A DNA stretch of 64,000 nt from Hyperoplus lanceolatus (Eukaryota > Chordata > Actinopteri > Uranoscopiformes > Ammodytidae). Below, piece by piece: positions 1-12,505 of the stretch (position 1 is its first letter; each line of letters starts with the position of its first letter). A model generated the notes under the pieces. It was not told the DNA's origin. It saw only the letters and a program-made list of their open reading frames with translations, and did no database searches. Where the stretch lies: the NCBI GenBank assembly GCA_026929865.2, contig CM049395.1:16198001-16262000 (forward strand), written 5' to 3'. The translations under genes and the position numbers were made by a program.

Positions 1-75
1 GAACTGTACTGCTCAGAGGAAACCAGGCATGATCTAAACAGCGACAGACAAACAGCTGTTGATCCAGATCAAAAC

Positions 76-449
76 TAGCCTGGCTCCGCCCGCCCGCCTA
101 CTTCCGGCCAAATCTTATTTTCCCTTCAGTAGTCAGTCTGGGTGTACAGCCCATTTCCCAGTTTTGCTGGAGATTCGACAGCCGGTCCAATCAGCGAACA
201 GAGCGAGTGGCTGAGAACGATGACGTCGAAGTCGCGCTCCAGTTTCAGTTGCCAGAAGCCGGCTCATGACACACGTGACGACCAAACGTTATGCGATTGG
301 TTGGCTAATCCAGAGTGGCACTGGGCAGATCCAATAGTTTTAAACTTTAACAGACACCCGCCTTCATGAGTGAACGTTTGCCAATTAAAGCACTGCCAGA
401 CCTTCTGTACAAATGAAATGAAGTACGATGGTCTGGTAGCACCAGGCTA
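76..449. mobile_element. Short TIR DNA element with 9-bp target duplication
   Basis: The ends are inverted copies of TAGCCTGG and the element is flanked on both sides by GATCAAAAC (67-75 and 450-458), a perfect 9-bp direct repeat. A 9-bp duplication is typical of Mutator-like elements, but I see no transposase, so the superfamily is an inference. The interior is GC-rich at the left end and holds a CCAAT box near 187 and a CRE-like TGACGTC at 221-227, so it could carry promoter-like activity. The reading frame at 142-369 has no family features and is not called as a gene. Confidence 0.7.
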
Positions 450-458
450 GATCAAAAC

Positions 459-643
459 GGGACAAACCACCAAATGTTCAATCTTTAATGAGGGGGGAAA
501 CATATTTTGGCTGACTGCCAAAGGCTGCTATGTCAGTGTCATAGGCTACCATCAAGTGCCTTATTTTACAAAAAGCTCAATTCAAATGGCCTATAGCCTA
601 AACGTGGACAACATATAGCCTAGACAAGTTTCTTCTTTCCTCG

Positions 644-677
<34 letters not shown>

Positions 678-3600
678 GCGCCCCTTACACTGGGCGATTT
701 CCCACTTTGACTCGGCAGGTGGAGTGAAGACAGGGAAAAAAGAGAGACAGAGAGGACGATCGCCTCAGACGCAATTTTCACTCGTGGACCTAACCAATAA
801 ACATGCTTTCATATGCAGCTGTCTGCACTGGGGCTCATGCCTCAGCTGATCACGAGTATCAATAACATTATCAATAATGTAGGGTGTGTCCCTCAGTTCC
901 CAGTGCGATGGTAAATGGACTTGTGTATATCTCTAAATTGATAAAAACGTGTTTTTAGTATAATATATAATGTAGATGAGAGGATGATTTTTAAAAAAAC
1001 AGGTGACTTTTCGTTTTTCGTGTTTTGTTTCCCAAACGGATATGGATTGAACGGAAGGTACACGGATTGGTACACGGATTTGGGTCCGTGTATATTTTGT
1101 TACTTTGTATCAAGGGTTGAGTCCAAAGTGACAGAAAGGAGAATGTCACTCCTATTTTCCTTTTACCGTTTTCCAGCAGGAATGCAGAAACGAAAATACC
1201 ATCCGAATTTTCCTTTATTGTTTATTGGTACAAAACCAAAAACGAATATGACAGAAACAAGGAAACGGGAGAATACAGGGTTTTGTTACTTTGTATTAAG
1301 GGCTGATTCCCAAGTGACAGAAAGGAGAATATCACTCATATTTTCGTTTTACCGTTTGCAGGACCATGCTGTTCACTGAGGAGTAGAGGTTATTTGTGTG
1401 AAGGGAGTGAAAACATCTAAGCCAAAAAATGCACGGAGGAAACACTGCAGTTTGAGCTTTTCCTCTGTGTCTCATTGACTTTGAATGTGTAAACAAACTC
1501 ATCTTCGTATATGTTTTCTCGGCCTTTGTTCTGTGTTCACACCTGCTGCTGAGTTCCTGTAACAGATGCATCCATGCTTTAAGGTCAACGTGCACACTGC
1601 TGCAGAGTGTTGTTAGCATACAGCCAGACATTCACAGTTGTACTGTACAGATGCACAAAGACAGTGCTCGCAGTTAACAATGTATTCACACATGATTATT
1701 ATGTACATGTACACAAAGGAAAAACACAGACATACACAAATACACACTGGCAGAAACACACCCATCCGCCCACACACCTGCTGCTCGTCCTCCTCCACAG
1801 CCCCTTAATGGATGGGAGTCTAATTACTACTCTCGCACTGGAAATGCTTTCTCCACACTTGTCTCCCAGGACGTGTGCGTGTTGGTGTGTGCATGCGTGT
1901 GCGAGTGTGTCTGGGAGTGGTGGGGTTAGCTACTGTCAGTGCGGAGCTCACACGTACTGCTCATTAGCAGACTTTCTCTCTCTCTCCTCCCCGCGCACAG
2001 AAACACAACTCTTCTTTATACAAAACACTGTTAAACGCAGCACAGTGTTCAGCCGAACATCAAACCAGGTCGCAGCAGCTTAGGGTTGCATACATTTTAT
2101 TTTATTTTCTCTTTTACTCTAGTTTTCTTTGTCTCGCAGAGATAGACAGAGAAGATTGCGGCGCCTAAAGTAAGACACTAAACCAGACAGACACACTTCC
2201 CCATTCAACCACCACAGTGCTGGTTAAAAATAACGATAAAGGAACTGCAAGCTACTGACTCTTTCTCTCACGGTGCTAATGCACACATCTGTGTGCACAA
2301 TCGCCCTGACACACTTACACACACACAACTTCACAAACGCAGCGCTGGTGGTGGCTGAGGTATTCCGAGCCTGTGTTTTGACACGGTCTCGTCTGTGACG
2401 CAGTCTGTGTTGTACCATAAACTGCCTCTGTACTGGAGTGACCTCCCCCACCACTTCCTCTGTGTCTGTGTGTGTTTCATCTCCCCTGTGGTTGTCAGAC
2501 TCAAGGTCTAAGTGGAGCACGGAGGAGCAGACAGGTCTTCAGAGGAAAAAGTGCTGTTGAGAACGTCTGCAGCTCACAAACAAAGGCCACCCGGCTCCTA
2601 GCAGCAGGGACGGAAATGGGCTCTCCTCAGCGCTACAGTGACAAGTGTGTGCTAATAACAGGGCCACACACACTCTCGAGGCCTAATTAGCCCTTCAACT
2701 AATGTGCCGTGCTAATACAAATGCTGAAAAAACTTTGATGTTTATATTTTCGGTTAATGAGCCTGTTCTCTTTTGTCTGACCCGTGTTTTCGATCTGGCT
2801 AAAGACGGAGGTATTGAGGTTTTACTACTGCTGTACAATTGCACTTCTTCAGTCCTAACAGTCAATGCAGGAGAGAGCAGAAAGCTTCCATTGAAGATGG
2901 CCTTGCTTTGTCTGTTAGGAGAGAGCACAAGCCACAAGCTGACCGATCACAGTTCTTGTATTCTTAATTATGTATCTCCGTAGCCCTGATGTGTTGTTAC
3001 AATTTCTAGGCAGCTTAAGCATAATTGATTAAGTTTCTTGAGGATGTTAGCAGGTTACACTTGTGTGAATGATCGAGCTGTGACACTTTTTTTTACACTT
3101 GAATCTGTGACCTTTGCCTTTAAATGCTTCATATTCATGAATTATTTATATTACATTTGACATTGTACTCACTGCACTGTGGTTAGAGCTACAGCGGTAA
3201 TCAACAATCTCCACAAAAAAGCACCACATCATCTCTTAATTATCCATCATGTGAAGATCGGCCCCCACAGTACCAACCTCCGTGGGTGTGTGTTTGGTCC
3301 TCAGATAGAGAATGAAAAGCAGGAATTGAGTCTTGCAGACGGCTGTGCCAGCAGAGTATGGATTCATCTCAGTCTGGCTGACCTCATCGTCTACTTGCTG
3401 TTGACTGGCGATGCGGAAAGGGGGGCAGACGGAGGGTGGGCTGAGACCAGCACCCGAGTGGACCCCCGGGCCGCTGGATTGCTCAGCCAAGTCGAAAATG
3501 TGTTCTCAGATCTTTGCCTGACATGCTGTCCTATGGGGTTAGGCTCCTGCGTGTGTGTGTGTGTGTGTGTGTGTGTTCAGCGTACGTCAGGAAGGAGAGG

Positions 3601-3860
3601 AAGCCTTGTTTGGCATACATTCCCCCTGATCATATTCGAGTGGTGTGTGTGTGTTTGTGTTTGTGTCTGTGTGTGTCTGTGTGTGGTTTAAAGGGTGTGG
3701 AGGTGTTCTTTGTATAAAGGAAGTTAATCAGTTGTGTGACAGTTTTACACAGGCCTGCTACAAATAAGAAATAACTGATCTTGTGTGAGCTTCATACAGG
3801 TATGTCATCTGTTCTAAGGTGATGTGTATGTTCATATTGTAGGAAAACATCACTGGTTAC
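459..3860. other. Intergenic, no gene seen
   Basis: No reading frame here has recognisable domain content. The stretch holds a CA repeat (644-671), a spaced direct duplication (1097-1359, listed separately), CA/TG-rich low-complexity DNA around 1730-1920 and a TG repeat at 3551-3576. The remainder looks like single-copy intergenic sequence. Confidence 0.6.
1097..1359. repeat. Spaced direct duplication of about 77 bp
   Basis: Bases 1097-1174 and 1282-1358 are close copies (TTTTGTTACTTTGTAT start, shared GTGACAGAAAGGAGAAT core), offset by about 185 bp. The sequence between is rich in ACGAAAA and CGTTTT words in both orientations. It may be an internal duplication in an old interspersed repeat, but I see no clear terminal repeats or target duplication. 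Confidence 0.6.
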
Positions 3861-4465
3861 TAGGGGTGGGAATCTCTTGGCACCTCACGATTCGATTCGA
3901 TTCCGATTCAGAGGTCAACGATTCGATTCAAAATCGATTTTCAATGCATCTCAATGCAAAACATTTTTTATGTACATACCCATGTGTGAATTTCAAAAAT
4001 ATATTTATATGCACATCTGAGTTTCCTAATCACTTCCTACTTTTGTGATGATCATTAAAGACAATCAACAGATGAATTGCCTTCTCTAATATTGTATTAA
4101 GAGAAAAGCTTTTCTTGTCACAAATATGACTTTCTATGAACAGTGCAATAATCAATGCAGCTTGCATTTCAACACAATATGGAAGTATGTAAAAACTAAA
4201 CCGATTCAGTTTTATTTTATTTCTAATCTCGTAAATCATGTTTCTATAGGATTTCTATTCTATTATCTATTATTTTCTATGTCATTTCAACACATTGTAC
4301 AAAAAGTATGGCTTGGAATTCAGCTCTCATACAAAAACGTAAACAGAGATAAAGCCGGTGCAGGTCATGGGTTTGCTGCTCTCAGCCCTTTTGAAGCAAC
4401 TTTGGAAACAACTCGCACATGTGTGGTGTGCATGCGCAATGGCGCAGGAAGTTTTAGTATTTACA

Positions 4466-4508
<43 letters not shown>

Positions 4509-4594
4509 TCGATTATTAACTTTTCTGAATCGATTCAGAATCGTCCGAGAGAGAATCGATATTAATCGGAAAATCGATTTTTTTCCCACCCCTA
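3861..4594. mobile_element. hAT-like non-autonomous element (MITE)
   Basis: The 734-bp element begins TAGGGGTGGGAA and ends with its inverse. It is flanked by the perfect 8-bp direct repeat CTGGTTAC (3853-3860 and 4595-4602), the hallmark of hAT insertion. Subterminal regions are packed with the words ATCGATT and GATTCGATT in both orientations, the usual kind of transposase-binding array near hAT ends. The interior is AT-rich, has a TA microsatellite at 4474-4498, and has no credible coding frame, so it would have depended on a transposase supplied elsewhere. The intact duplication and matching ends suggest a fairly young insertion. Confidence 0.88.
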
Positions 4595-5410
4595 CTGGTT
4601 ACACATAGGAAGCATTTAAAGCATTTGACATGCACTTGAGCTCATGCTTGCGTGTGTAAACTTGACAGCAAAACAAGTGCACCTCAGACAGCGTTCACTG
4701 GAATAGAGGCCTCTATGTGGAAAAATAAGTGTGTGTGTCTGAGTTTGAATGGCAGAGTGAAACATTTGTCGTGTGTGTTGGTGTACCAGAGGCACTGAAG
4801 CCATGATGCCTCCCTGGGCCTGTTTCCAACTGGAACACTTTGTCAGATAGAGCGACCTTCGGCTGACAGGCCTAGGAATTCACTGGACCGTGTGTGTGTG
4901 TGCATGCTGCACAGTCTGTGATTGTATGGTCATGCAAGTGTGCGATTGTGTGTATGAATATGGGTGAATGCACGCATGTGTGACTGTGTCTGTACGTTTA
5001 TGTGTCACACATCCTGTGTGTGTGTGTGTGTGTGTTTGCAAATCTCCCATGGGAAGCAATCCATCTTGACAGCCTGTGTAGCCCCTTCGCATCACTGTCA
5101 CGCCACTCTCTCACTCGGACGAGTGATGGAAGGAGTCCAGAGGGACAGAGATAGAGAGTGAATGACAGAGAGAGTGACGGATCACATTCGACTCATCAAG
5201 AAAAAGTGCTGTGACACACTCTTCTGCACGGAGAGAGGAGAGCAGCCAGCCAGTTGAACGCAAAAGCAAAACAAACCGAGTCAATTTACCTTCCATGGAT
5301 ATAGGCTTAATTGGAAGTCTCCACTCATTTCATTTCCTCAGACGAAAAACAGATTGCAGTTTCTGTTTAAACGCATTTGAATGTTGACCTTTTATATACT
5401 ATATAGGATG

Positions 5411-6595
5411 TAGGGTTGCCGCGGTAGTAGGTGTTACCGGTGTTACTCGGTGTTGAGGCTCACACCGGTGGGAGCCTCAACACCGAGCAACACCGGATAG
5501 TCGAGGCATATATATGCCTATTTAAAAAAAAAGACATAAAAGCCATTTGGTTCAATGTTGCGTGACGGTGGCAATTCATTCGGCTAAATAAAAACTAGTA
5601 TGTCTAAGGCTACTCTAAATTCTAAGTTATAATAAAGCTACTCAGAAAACAATGAAACTGAAAGTGTCTGCTCCGCTCCGTGCAGCGCAGAGCTGCGTCA
5701 CAGCAGCGGAGTCTCCCGTAGAGAGTTTACAAGACGATCATGGCGGAGGACTTGGCTTCAAAGTCCAAAGCAAACGCGCCTATTTGGCAATATTTTTGAT
5801 GAAACCCCAATACTAGGGAACCTGAAAACGTAGGCTAAACTAGGTAGTCTGCAAACTGGGAGGTAACCGGAGGTAACACACACACCCACGCCTATACAGC
5901 GGTAGGCTGTCTGTGTGCTGCTGCTCCGTGTCGATGACAGCTTGCGGTGAAACAATTATAAATTGTAAAGTGTGGGGGGGAGAGAACATGTTAAGTCCCC
6001 AGTGGAAATCACGCCGCAAATATAGGCCTATCCGTGGTAGCTTCACTCAAAACATTTGGAGCTGAAGCCCCGGTAAAATGACGTCGCGTCACCGACACAC
6101 CTCAAAGTGCACGACAACAGTTATTGACAACACTGTAGACAGTTCATATGGGTTGGTATGAGTCAAGGATCACACCGAGTTTAAATGAGTGAATTTAATC
6201 CAATCATTCAATAAACTGCGCTCCGATCAAGGCTCTGATAGCTTACAGACAGGTAAAAGTGAAGTAGCCCACCAGTCATTCTGATTCGATGAGCAAACAC
6301 AGTACGGTGGCTCTAGTGGCTCATATTGAACAAATTGCATAATAATTTAACCAAATGACAAACTCTACAAACACTAAGCATTTGTTTTGTTCAAGAATAA
6401 ATTGCGCAATCTAATGTTTAAGATCAAAGTAAGCGCCTACAGAGCCGACGGACCGTCTTCTTTTGAAATCTGCGGTGAAGCCTAATAATTATTTTTTAAT
6501 TTTTTTAAGACCCTGTCTGTTGGTGTTACCGGTAACACCGGTGTTGACGCACGTGTATTACTCGGTATGAAAATGTCCACACCGCGGCAACCCTA
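5411..6595 (+). mobile_element. hAT-like element with transposase 5' remnant
   Basis: The 1185-bp element has 16-bp inverted ends (TAGGGTTGCCGCGGTR) and a perfect 8-bp duplication ATAGGATG (5403-5410, 6596-6603). Subterminal CACCGGTGTT and GGTGTTACCGGT words occur near both ends in inverted orientation. Near 5740 a short frame starts ATGGCGGAGGAC and reads MAEDLASKSKANAPIWQYF before a stop. Shifting frame, the DNA then reads NTREPENVG. A W-x-YF core followed by an EPENV-like stretch recalls the start of the BED zinc finger of hAT transposases. Most of the transposase is absent, so this is an internally deleted derivative. The BED assignment rests on a short motif. Confidence 0.85.
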
Positions 6596-7101
6596 ATAGG
6601 ATGTTGACACAAGATGAACCTGTCCTTTTAGTTCAGACACCAAACAAGTACTAGTCTAGAGAGTCTTCACTTTCATGTCGTTCATATACAGTATATTAAA
6701 TGTTAATATAGCTCCAGTATGTAACAGTTCATTTGTTTATACAGCATAACAGTTGCTGAGTGCTGTGTTAGCTCCAGGCTATGGATATATAATTCATACT
6801 GACTGAAATAGTATGGATTTGTCTGTATGTTTTTAGATACGGTTTCATAGGAGAAGGCTGATCATGCAGATGCCAAAGTTGATGAATATCTGTGAAGATG
6901 CTGATTTTAAGTTGATCACAAACATCAATGGGGTTGCCATTAGAACATAGTGGTAGAGAGGTCACTTAGTCCATGGGTTTTGATGAACTATGAAAAAATA
7001 CACAAAAAAAGAATGGGCCACTTCTCCTCCAATAGAACCCATATTGTATGTCACTTTCAAACAAGAATTGTATTATATGTAAACAGATACGGTGGGTAAC
7101 A

Positions 7102-8010
7102 TTAAAGCGGCTACGAGTTTAAATATCTTTTAAACAGCCTCATGTTTCCTCTGATAATCATAAATTACCTTTAACAGCAAACGAGACCATCAGTGCAAAG
7201 AAAGACGTTTTTTAAATAGTTTTTATTACTGCTTTTGGTCTGGTCGCACACCCAGTCCGATTTTCGGTTCGCTCGTGCAAGCTCTATGGTCACATATCCC
7301 TATTGGTCGCAGATTTCAGTGTGGCGCAGCAACGTGAATTGAGAAGCCTATCCCTCCAGGTGAGGGAAGGGGAGCGGGAGCCTTGTTTGATACAGTTATT
7401 TGTCGTCATAATGACTGATAACGGGGCTGAACCATCAAAGGAAAAAAAAGAAAATGCAATGAAGAAAAGCTAAAAGGGAGAGTGATATAGGCTATGGGGG
7501 GACGAGGGCGTTGCCAAGCAACGTGTATACAATTTCACAAGAGCGAAACTAGACTGCAGTGTTTACTCCTAAATGAATGAGCGGTTGGTACTAACACATT
7601 TGCTTTGCTTCACCATCATCAGATAACCATTATCTGAAATAGTAATTATTTACAACTACATAAACACATTACCTCATCGTGATCCATACTAACTGCAGAG
7701 TAAACAAGTAATCTTTCAGCTCCGTGAGAGAGAGTAGTTAGGTGACACTGCTGCATCAACTCATTGCAATCAGGTGCGTGTGGCAGTGACTGGCATTAGT
7801 TCATGCAGTGTCAAAACCACTCTCAAGGAGCCGAAAAGAGTCCTCACACTTTCAACACATGGACATGCACTATATTGCTCCCTTCTCAGTTCACACTCAC
7901 GCTCCTGGAACGAGCTAGAAAATAGCTTTGCGACAGCGGGCATCGTAAAAATACTACCGCTTTTGTCCAAAGGGGACGCCAACGTGCCATGTTACTCGTA
8001 GTGGTTTTAA
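7102..8010. mobile_element. TTAA-bounded TIR element (piggyBac-like MITE)
   Basis: Both ends carry TTAA. The left end TTAAAGCGGCTACGAGT pairs with the inverse of the right end TTAAAACCACTACGAGT (14 of 17 identical). TTAA target sites duplicated on insertion are characteristic of piggyBac-type elements. The 909-bp interior contains a short frame beginning MTDNGAEPSKEKKEN near 7411 that stops after about 20 codons and has no recognised domain. No transposase is visible. Confidence 0.72.
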
Positions 8011-10920
8011 AGAGGTCTTGGTTATTTTAACAATGGTTTGTAACCGTTGAATACCTTTTCAATGCCAGTATTACCAGAAGTGATACAGGTTCTTTAATGT
8101 CTTATTTGATCGTTAATTTATCAATACTTTACATATGTCTTTGAACAAAAATGTGTTCAAAATTAATAAATATAATTAGTACTCAAAGGACAAGGAAGAT
8201 GATGAATCTGGTCAGGATGTAAGCATACTTACATTAGCATTTAGACACATGGATAACAAAGATATTGTGAAACTGAGTATAGAGAGTAGGCATTCCCAAA
8301 GCTTTTCTAGTTTCTTGAATTTCGAGCAGGATTCAGAATATTATTTAGAAAAAATATTTCTGCTAATATTATTTTCCACTTCTGTGCATTGGCTTTTTTT
8401 GTCAGGAGCCTCCAGACAGCTGTGAAACTATTGTGACACCTGTGCAGATCTCATTAAGGTGTCTAGCGGGGAAGCTGCTCACTCAGCCTTAGCAACAGGG
8501 CTAAGTACTACAGCTCTCAAGGATAGTATTGGTGAGGAAGTCTGAGGAGAAGTTAGCAACAAGCACTGCCTCAGCTCTCAGGGAGTGCTCAAGCTTAAGC
8601 ATTTCTGCCATACTGACAATGTTTTCTCATCATTGCTTGGGACTTTCTGCCTCATAAATGGTGCATAAACAGCGCAATCATTTGACGAAATCCAGCCTTA
8701 TTTGCTTGTATTGTAGATTTAAGTTTATATTTCCCAAATGTGATGTTTGGCGTGGACCGGAGCAGCAGCGTGCCAACACTTATGTGATCTTAGTCCCATT
8801 TCAGGGTAATGATTTACAAAATTGCACATGGTAAACTTTCATGACTTCATTTCCTCTCCCAGTGCTTTGTCACTCAGCTGTAAATGTAATCAGTTGCTTG
8901 TCCAATTATGTTCAAACCCAGCCTTCCAATATTGTTTTGAAAAGCGGGACTGCGGTTAACTCACACAGTGAGGAGACTCTTGGCTTGTTCGCCTTGTCAG
9001 CTGCTGCTTTTAATGGAACTATCTTCTGAATAATATCCAGAATGTGCCTGCACTTCTGCATCCAATCCTTTTATGTGTTGGCTGCTTGAGGCGCTCTAGG
9101 AAATTTCCTTCATACTCTACGCTTTTTCAACTTTTGCACAAAATGTGGAGCGCAGATGGTCAGCATTGGCTAGGAACCTGCATTGAACGTTTCTTGCAGT
9201 TTCTTTACATTGAGATGATCGAGACGTTTAATTGAAACGAAAGAAGTTGGATGAATGTAAGAAAACTTGTAGGAGCAAAGTGTGGTGTATGTTCAGTGAA
9301 TATTCATTTCCTGTTAATTAATCTCATTAGCCAAAAGACTAATTATTGTGTTTTGTTTGGTGTGTGGCAGCTTCGTAGTAGGGTTGTTTTACAGAAATCT
9401 AACGGCACAAGCACATCATTAAGGCGTAGTAGGGAAAGTGTATTTGAGATCTTCATCAGCATAGACAAGAGAGAAAATTGCCATCTCACACAGTGATTTA
9501 TTAGTTTCATTAATTTATGTTGATTTGCTTAATCACTCTCAGAGTGCGTCAGGCCCGGATCACATCAAGATGTTTACAGCCCTGGCACTCAGCAAAGCGA
9601 GGTGTTATGACACTTTAGTCAGATAATTAAACTGGAGTGCTGGGTGTGTAATTGGGTTAAATAGGAAACAGGGGAAGCGCTGCAATCAATATTTGATCAA
9701 TGAGGAATTGGAGCATCTTGTATTGATCCATGCAGAGTCGTGAAAGACTAACCATCATTGTCTTTTGCCTGTTGTCAGGTTATATGAGTTCGAGCAAAGA
9801 CTCTTATTTACTATTAATTAAATGTAGTGCTCTCCTCCCATCCGTTTGCGCTTTCCACTCATATTTGTCAATTTAGCAGCTGAAGCGAGATGCTATTCTT
9901 ACACTATGCTAGTAAAGAAGCTAGGGTATTTTTAACCAGGTCCCCTGTGTCAGTTGCCAAACGTTCAAGGGACCTGCGTGAAGTGTTGTGTCTGGAGGGG
10001 CTTTTGCTTGTATCTCCGTGTGGCAAAAACAAGTACAGGAACAATGGCGAATCCAAGGGGGGGGGGGTTCTTTTTTTCTTTTCAGCTGGGTTGTGGAACT
10101 GACACATATAAATGCATCATAGGAGTGCCTCCAGAGACAGAAACCTTTTGATTTTTTTGCACTATATAGGCAGATGCGGGATGGATCAGCATGGGCATAC
10201 TGCTGCTTCTATTTCTGCATGCACAGGGGTGCCATAATAAATATCTGTAGTCCCAGGTATGTTCCAGCTCTCCTCTCCAGCTCCAAGTTTCTTTAAACTT
10301 TTATGGTTTCATCTGGCCAACAGCATACCTGAGACCAGAATATGTGAAAGGATATCTCTAAAAAGTCAGACAGAAAAGAAGAAGTAGTAACTGCAAACCA
10401 ACTTATTTTGATTATGAATTAAAGGTGAAGTCAGCGATTCTGAAGAACGCTTGTTGTCAAGATCACTTTTGGTCAAAATCAGTAAATATCTCCTTACAAT
10501 ACTAGACCTGTCCATACTGTGTGTGACTAGGACATATCATCCAGTGTTAATACACATCCTTGCCTATGTAAACAAAGCGGACCACTATTGCTAGCAACAT
10601 GCCTGTTTACAGAGCTTATTAACATTTTCTTTTTTTTTAAAGGTGATTTTGCCAACAAATTTTGGCAATTAATCGATTAGTTTATATCAGAAAAACTACC
10701 ATGTTATACAAAGAAGAGCAGACAATCTTCAAATTTCACTATCTAAATTCATGTTTGTCACATAATTGAAAAATTATTAAATAATAAACTAAATTGTAGC
10801 ATTTCTGTCAATCATCAAATAAATGAACCAAAAAATCTGTTCAACTGTAATCTACAGAAACTTCTCTTTGATGAAGTATGTTGCTTTATCACTTAGACCT
10901 AACGCATATGCGTATATTTA
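8011..10920. other. Intergenic, no gene; possible conserved non-coding DNA
   Basis: No gene-like frame is seen. Bases 9295-9740 are AT-rich and full of TAATTA and ATTAG homeodomain-type words with little simple repeat, resembling developmental non-coding elements. A TTAAAGGTGAAGTCAGCGAT stretch at 10420 looks like one end of another TTAA-type element, but I could not find the opposite end. Confidence 0.45.
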
Positions 10921-12505
10921 GTGTGAATGCTGGAGCATTCACACTATTGTTCTTCAAATCTTTATTATTACTTCTTCCGTACATTTTTTGGACCTTCATA
11001 CCTCCTTCAAATCTTCAGCTATTTTAACCATTCAAATACCAAAATGTTCAGCTCTTTAAGGACATGTGTGGACCTCTTTTAAAATGTTTCTACCTTTTCA
11101 AATATTTAAAATATTCAGCTTTTAACAAATTATTTTAACATTGACGCGGATGGGAGCAGCATTCCAAACCGCTAAAACTTCATCTGCTTTAAAACCTCCT
11201 CCCGCATTTTTTCAGCTACAACCTCCATTCAAACTTTAAACAATTCACATTAATTACAGCTATTAAATTCCTATTCAACTTTTTAAAATCTTCAACAGTC
11301 TTTGAACAAACATAGTTTTAGTTTTAAGCTTTTTCCAACCTCTTTCTAAATTTATAATGGGATCCGGATGGGACGGAATGTTCAGAGGCAGAGTGGGGGA
11401 ACCAACTGTTACAGTGTAGAACTGTTGTAAAAATACACCAAAACCTTCCACATAACTGCCTCTCACTCCCACAAATTAAAGCCTACGTGGATAATTTTTA
11501 CATCAAACTGTAGGACATATTCTGCCGGTCGCATAGATGTGACTACTGAAGCAATCGGACCTACACAATGGGAGGTCTGGGCTTCCAAGCTAAATGGTGT
11601 CCAACCAACTGCCGCCTCGATAACTGAGACATGACATTTCTGGAGAAAGGCAGACTGTACCACACATTTAAAATGCTCTGGTTCTCATACTCTTCACATT
11701 ACAGGCACAATCTTCATACTGTGTCTTCATCAGATTCTTCTGGTTCTAACAATAAAATAATTTTGTCAGTTAGACTCACAGTCCGTCAGTTAGAGGCATC
11801 GGTTTGAGGTGATGTTTTGGATGAAATTACCTCTGTGAGGCCTCTAAAAGGTGGGATTTCTGCCTGATCACAGACCCTCAATAAGACATACACTCACCTT
11901 GGTGACTCACTCTGCCCATTAAAGGGCAATTTCACTTTTTTTCTTGATTATTTTTTTTCTTTTTTCCGCTTTATTAGACAGTTCGGAGAGGCACAGTTGA
12001 AATGGGGCAAACACTCTGCTCTTTGAAGGCCTATTTCACACATAATTTTTTTTTCATGTCTTTCAATTGTAATTTTATCTAGACATTTTTAAATATTCAA
12101 CATCATTCCTTTAAGAGTTAAACAATTCACTACTGTTCATACTTAAGACTGTTTCTTACTTTTCCACATCTTCATACTCCTTTAGCTGATTCATACACAT
12201 TCAAGCCATCAAGGTAGTTTAGCTCCAAGTCTATTCAATTACTATTTCATAGTTTTAAGATTTTTATCCATGTCTTTCAACTTCTTCATAATTTCAGCAA
12301 GAAATGTTATTCAAACCTCTATATATTCAACTTTTCAACTCCTTTTAAACTTATTTTACAAAATTATGACCTTTATAAACTTCAACAACTTTATAAACCT
12401 TTATAGACCTTTTTCAAATCTTCATACTCCGCTATCCAGTTTAGCGTAAGCTGTTTCAGCATTCACACGCATTTTCAGCAGGAAATGCATTTTCTAGTTT
12501 CTTTT
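10921..12505. repeat. Unclassified interspersed repeat with hairpin end
   Basis: The left edge is an 11-bp inverted repeat, GTGTGAATGCT, with a 2-base loop (10921-10944). The right edge near 12460 contains the inverted form AGCATTCACAC again. The interior repeatedly uses the words CTTCAAA, TTCATAC, TTTCAAC and TTTTTAAA in one orientation, giving a low-complexity pyrimidine-rich strand. It resembles a dispersed repeat common in teleosts, but I cannot assign a class or define exact ends. Confidence 0.5.

Noticed and set aside
10420-10660. TTAAAGGTGAAGTCAGCGAT as one end of another TTAA element
   Set aside because: I could not find a matching inverted end, so it is noted only.
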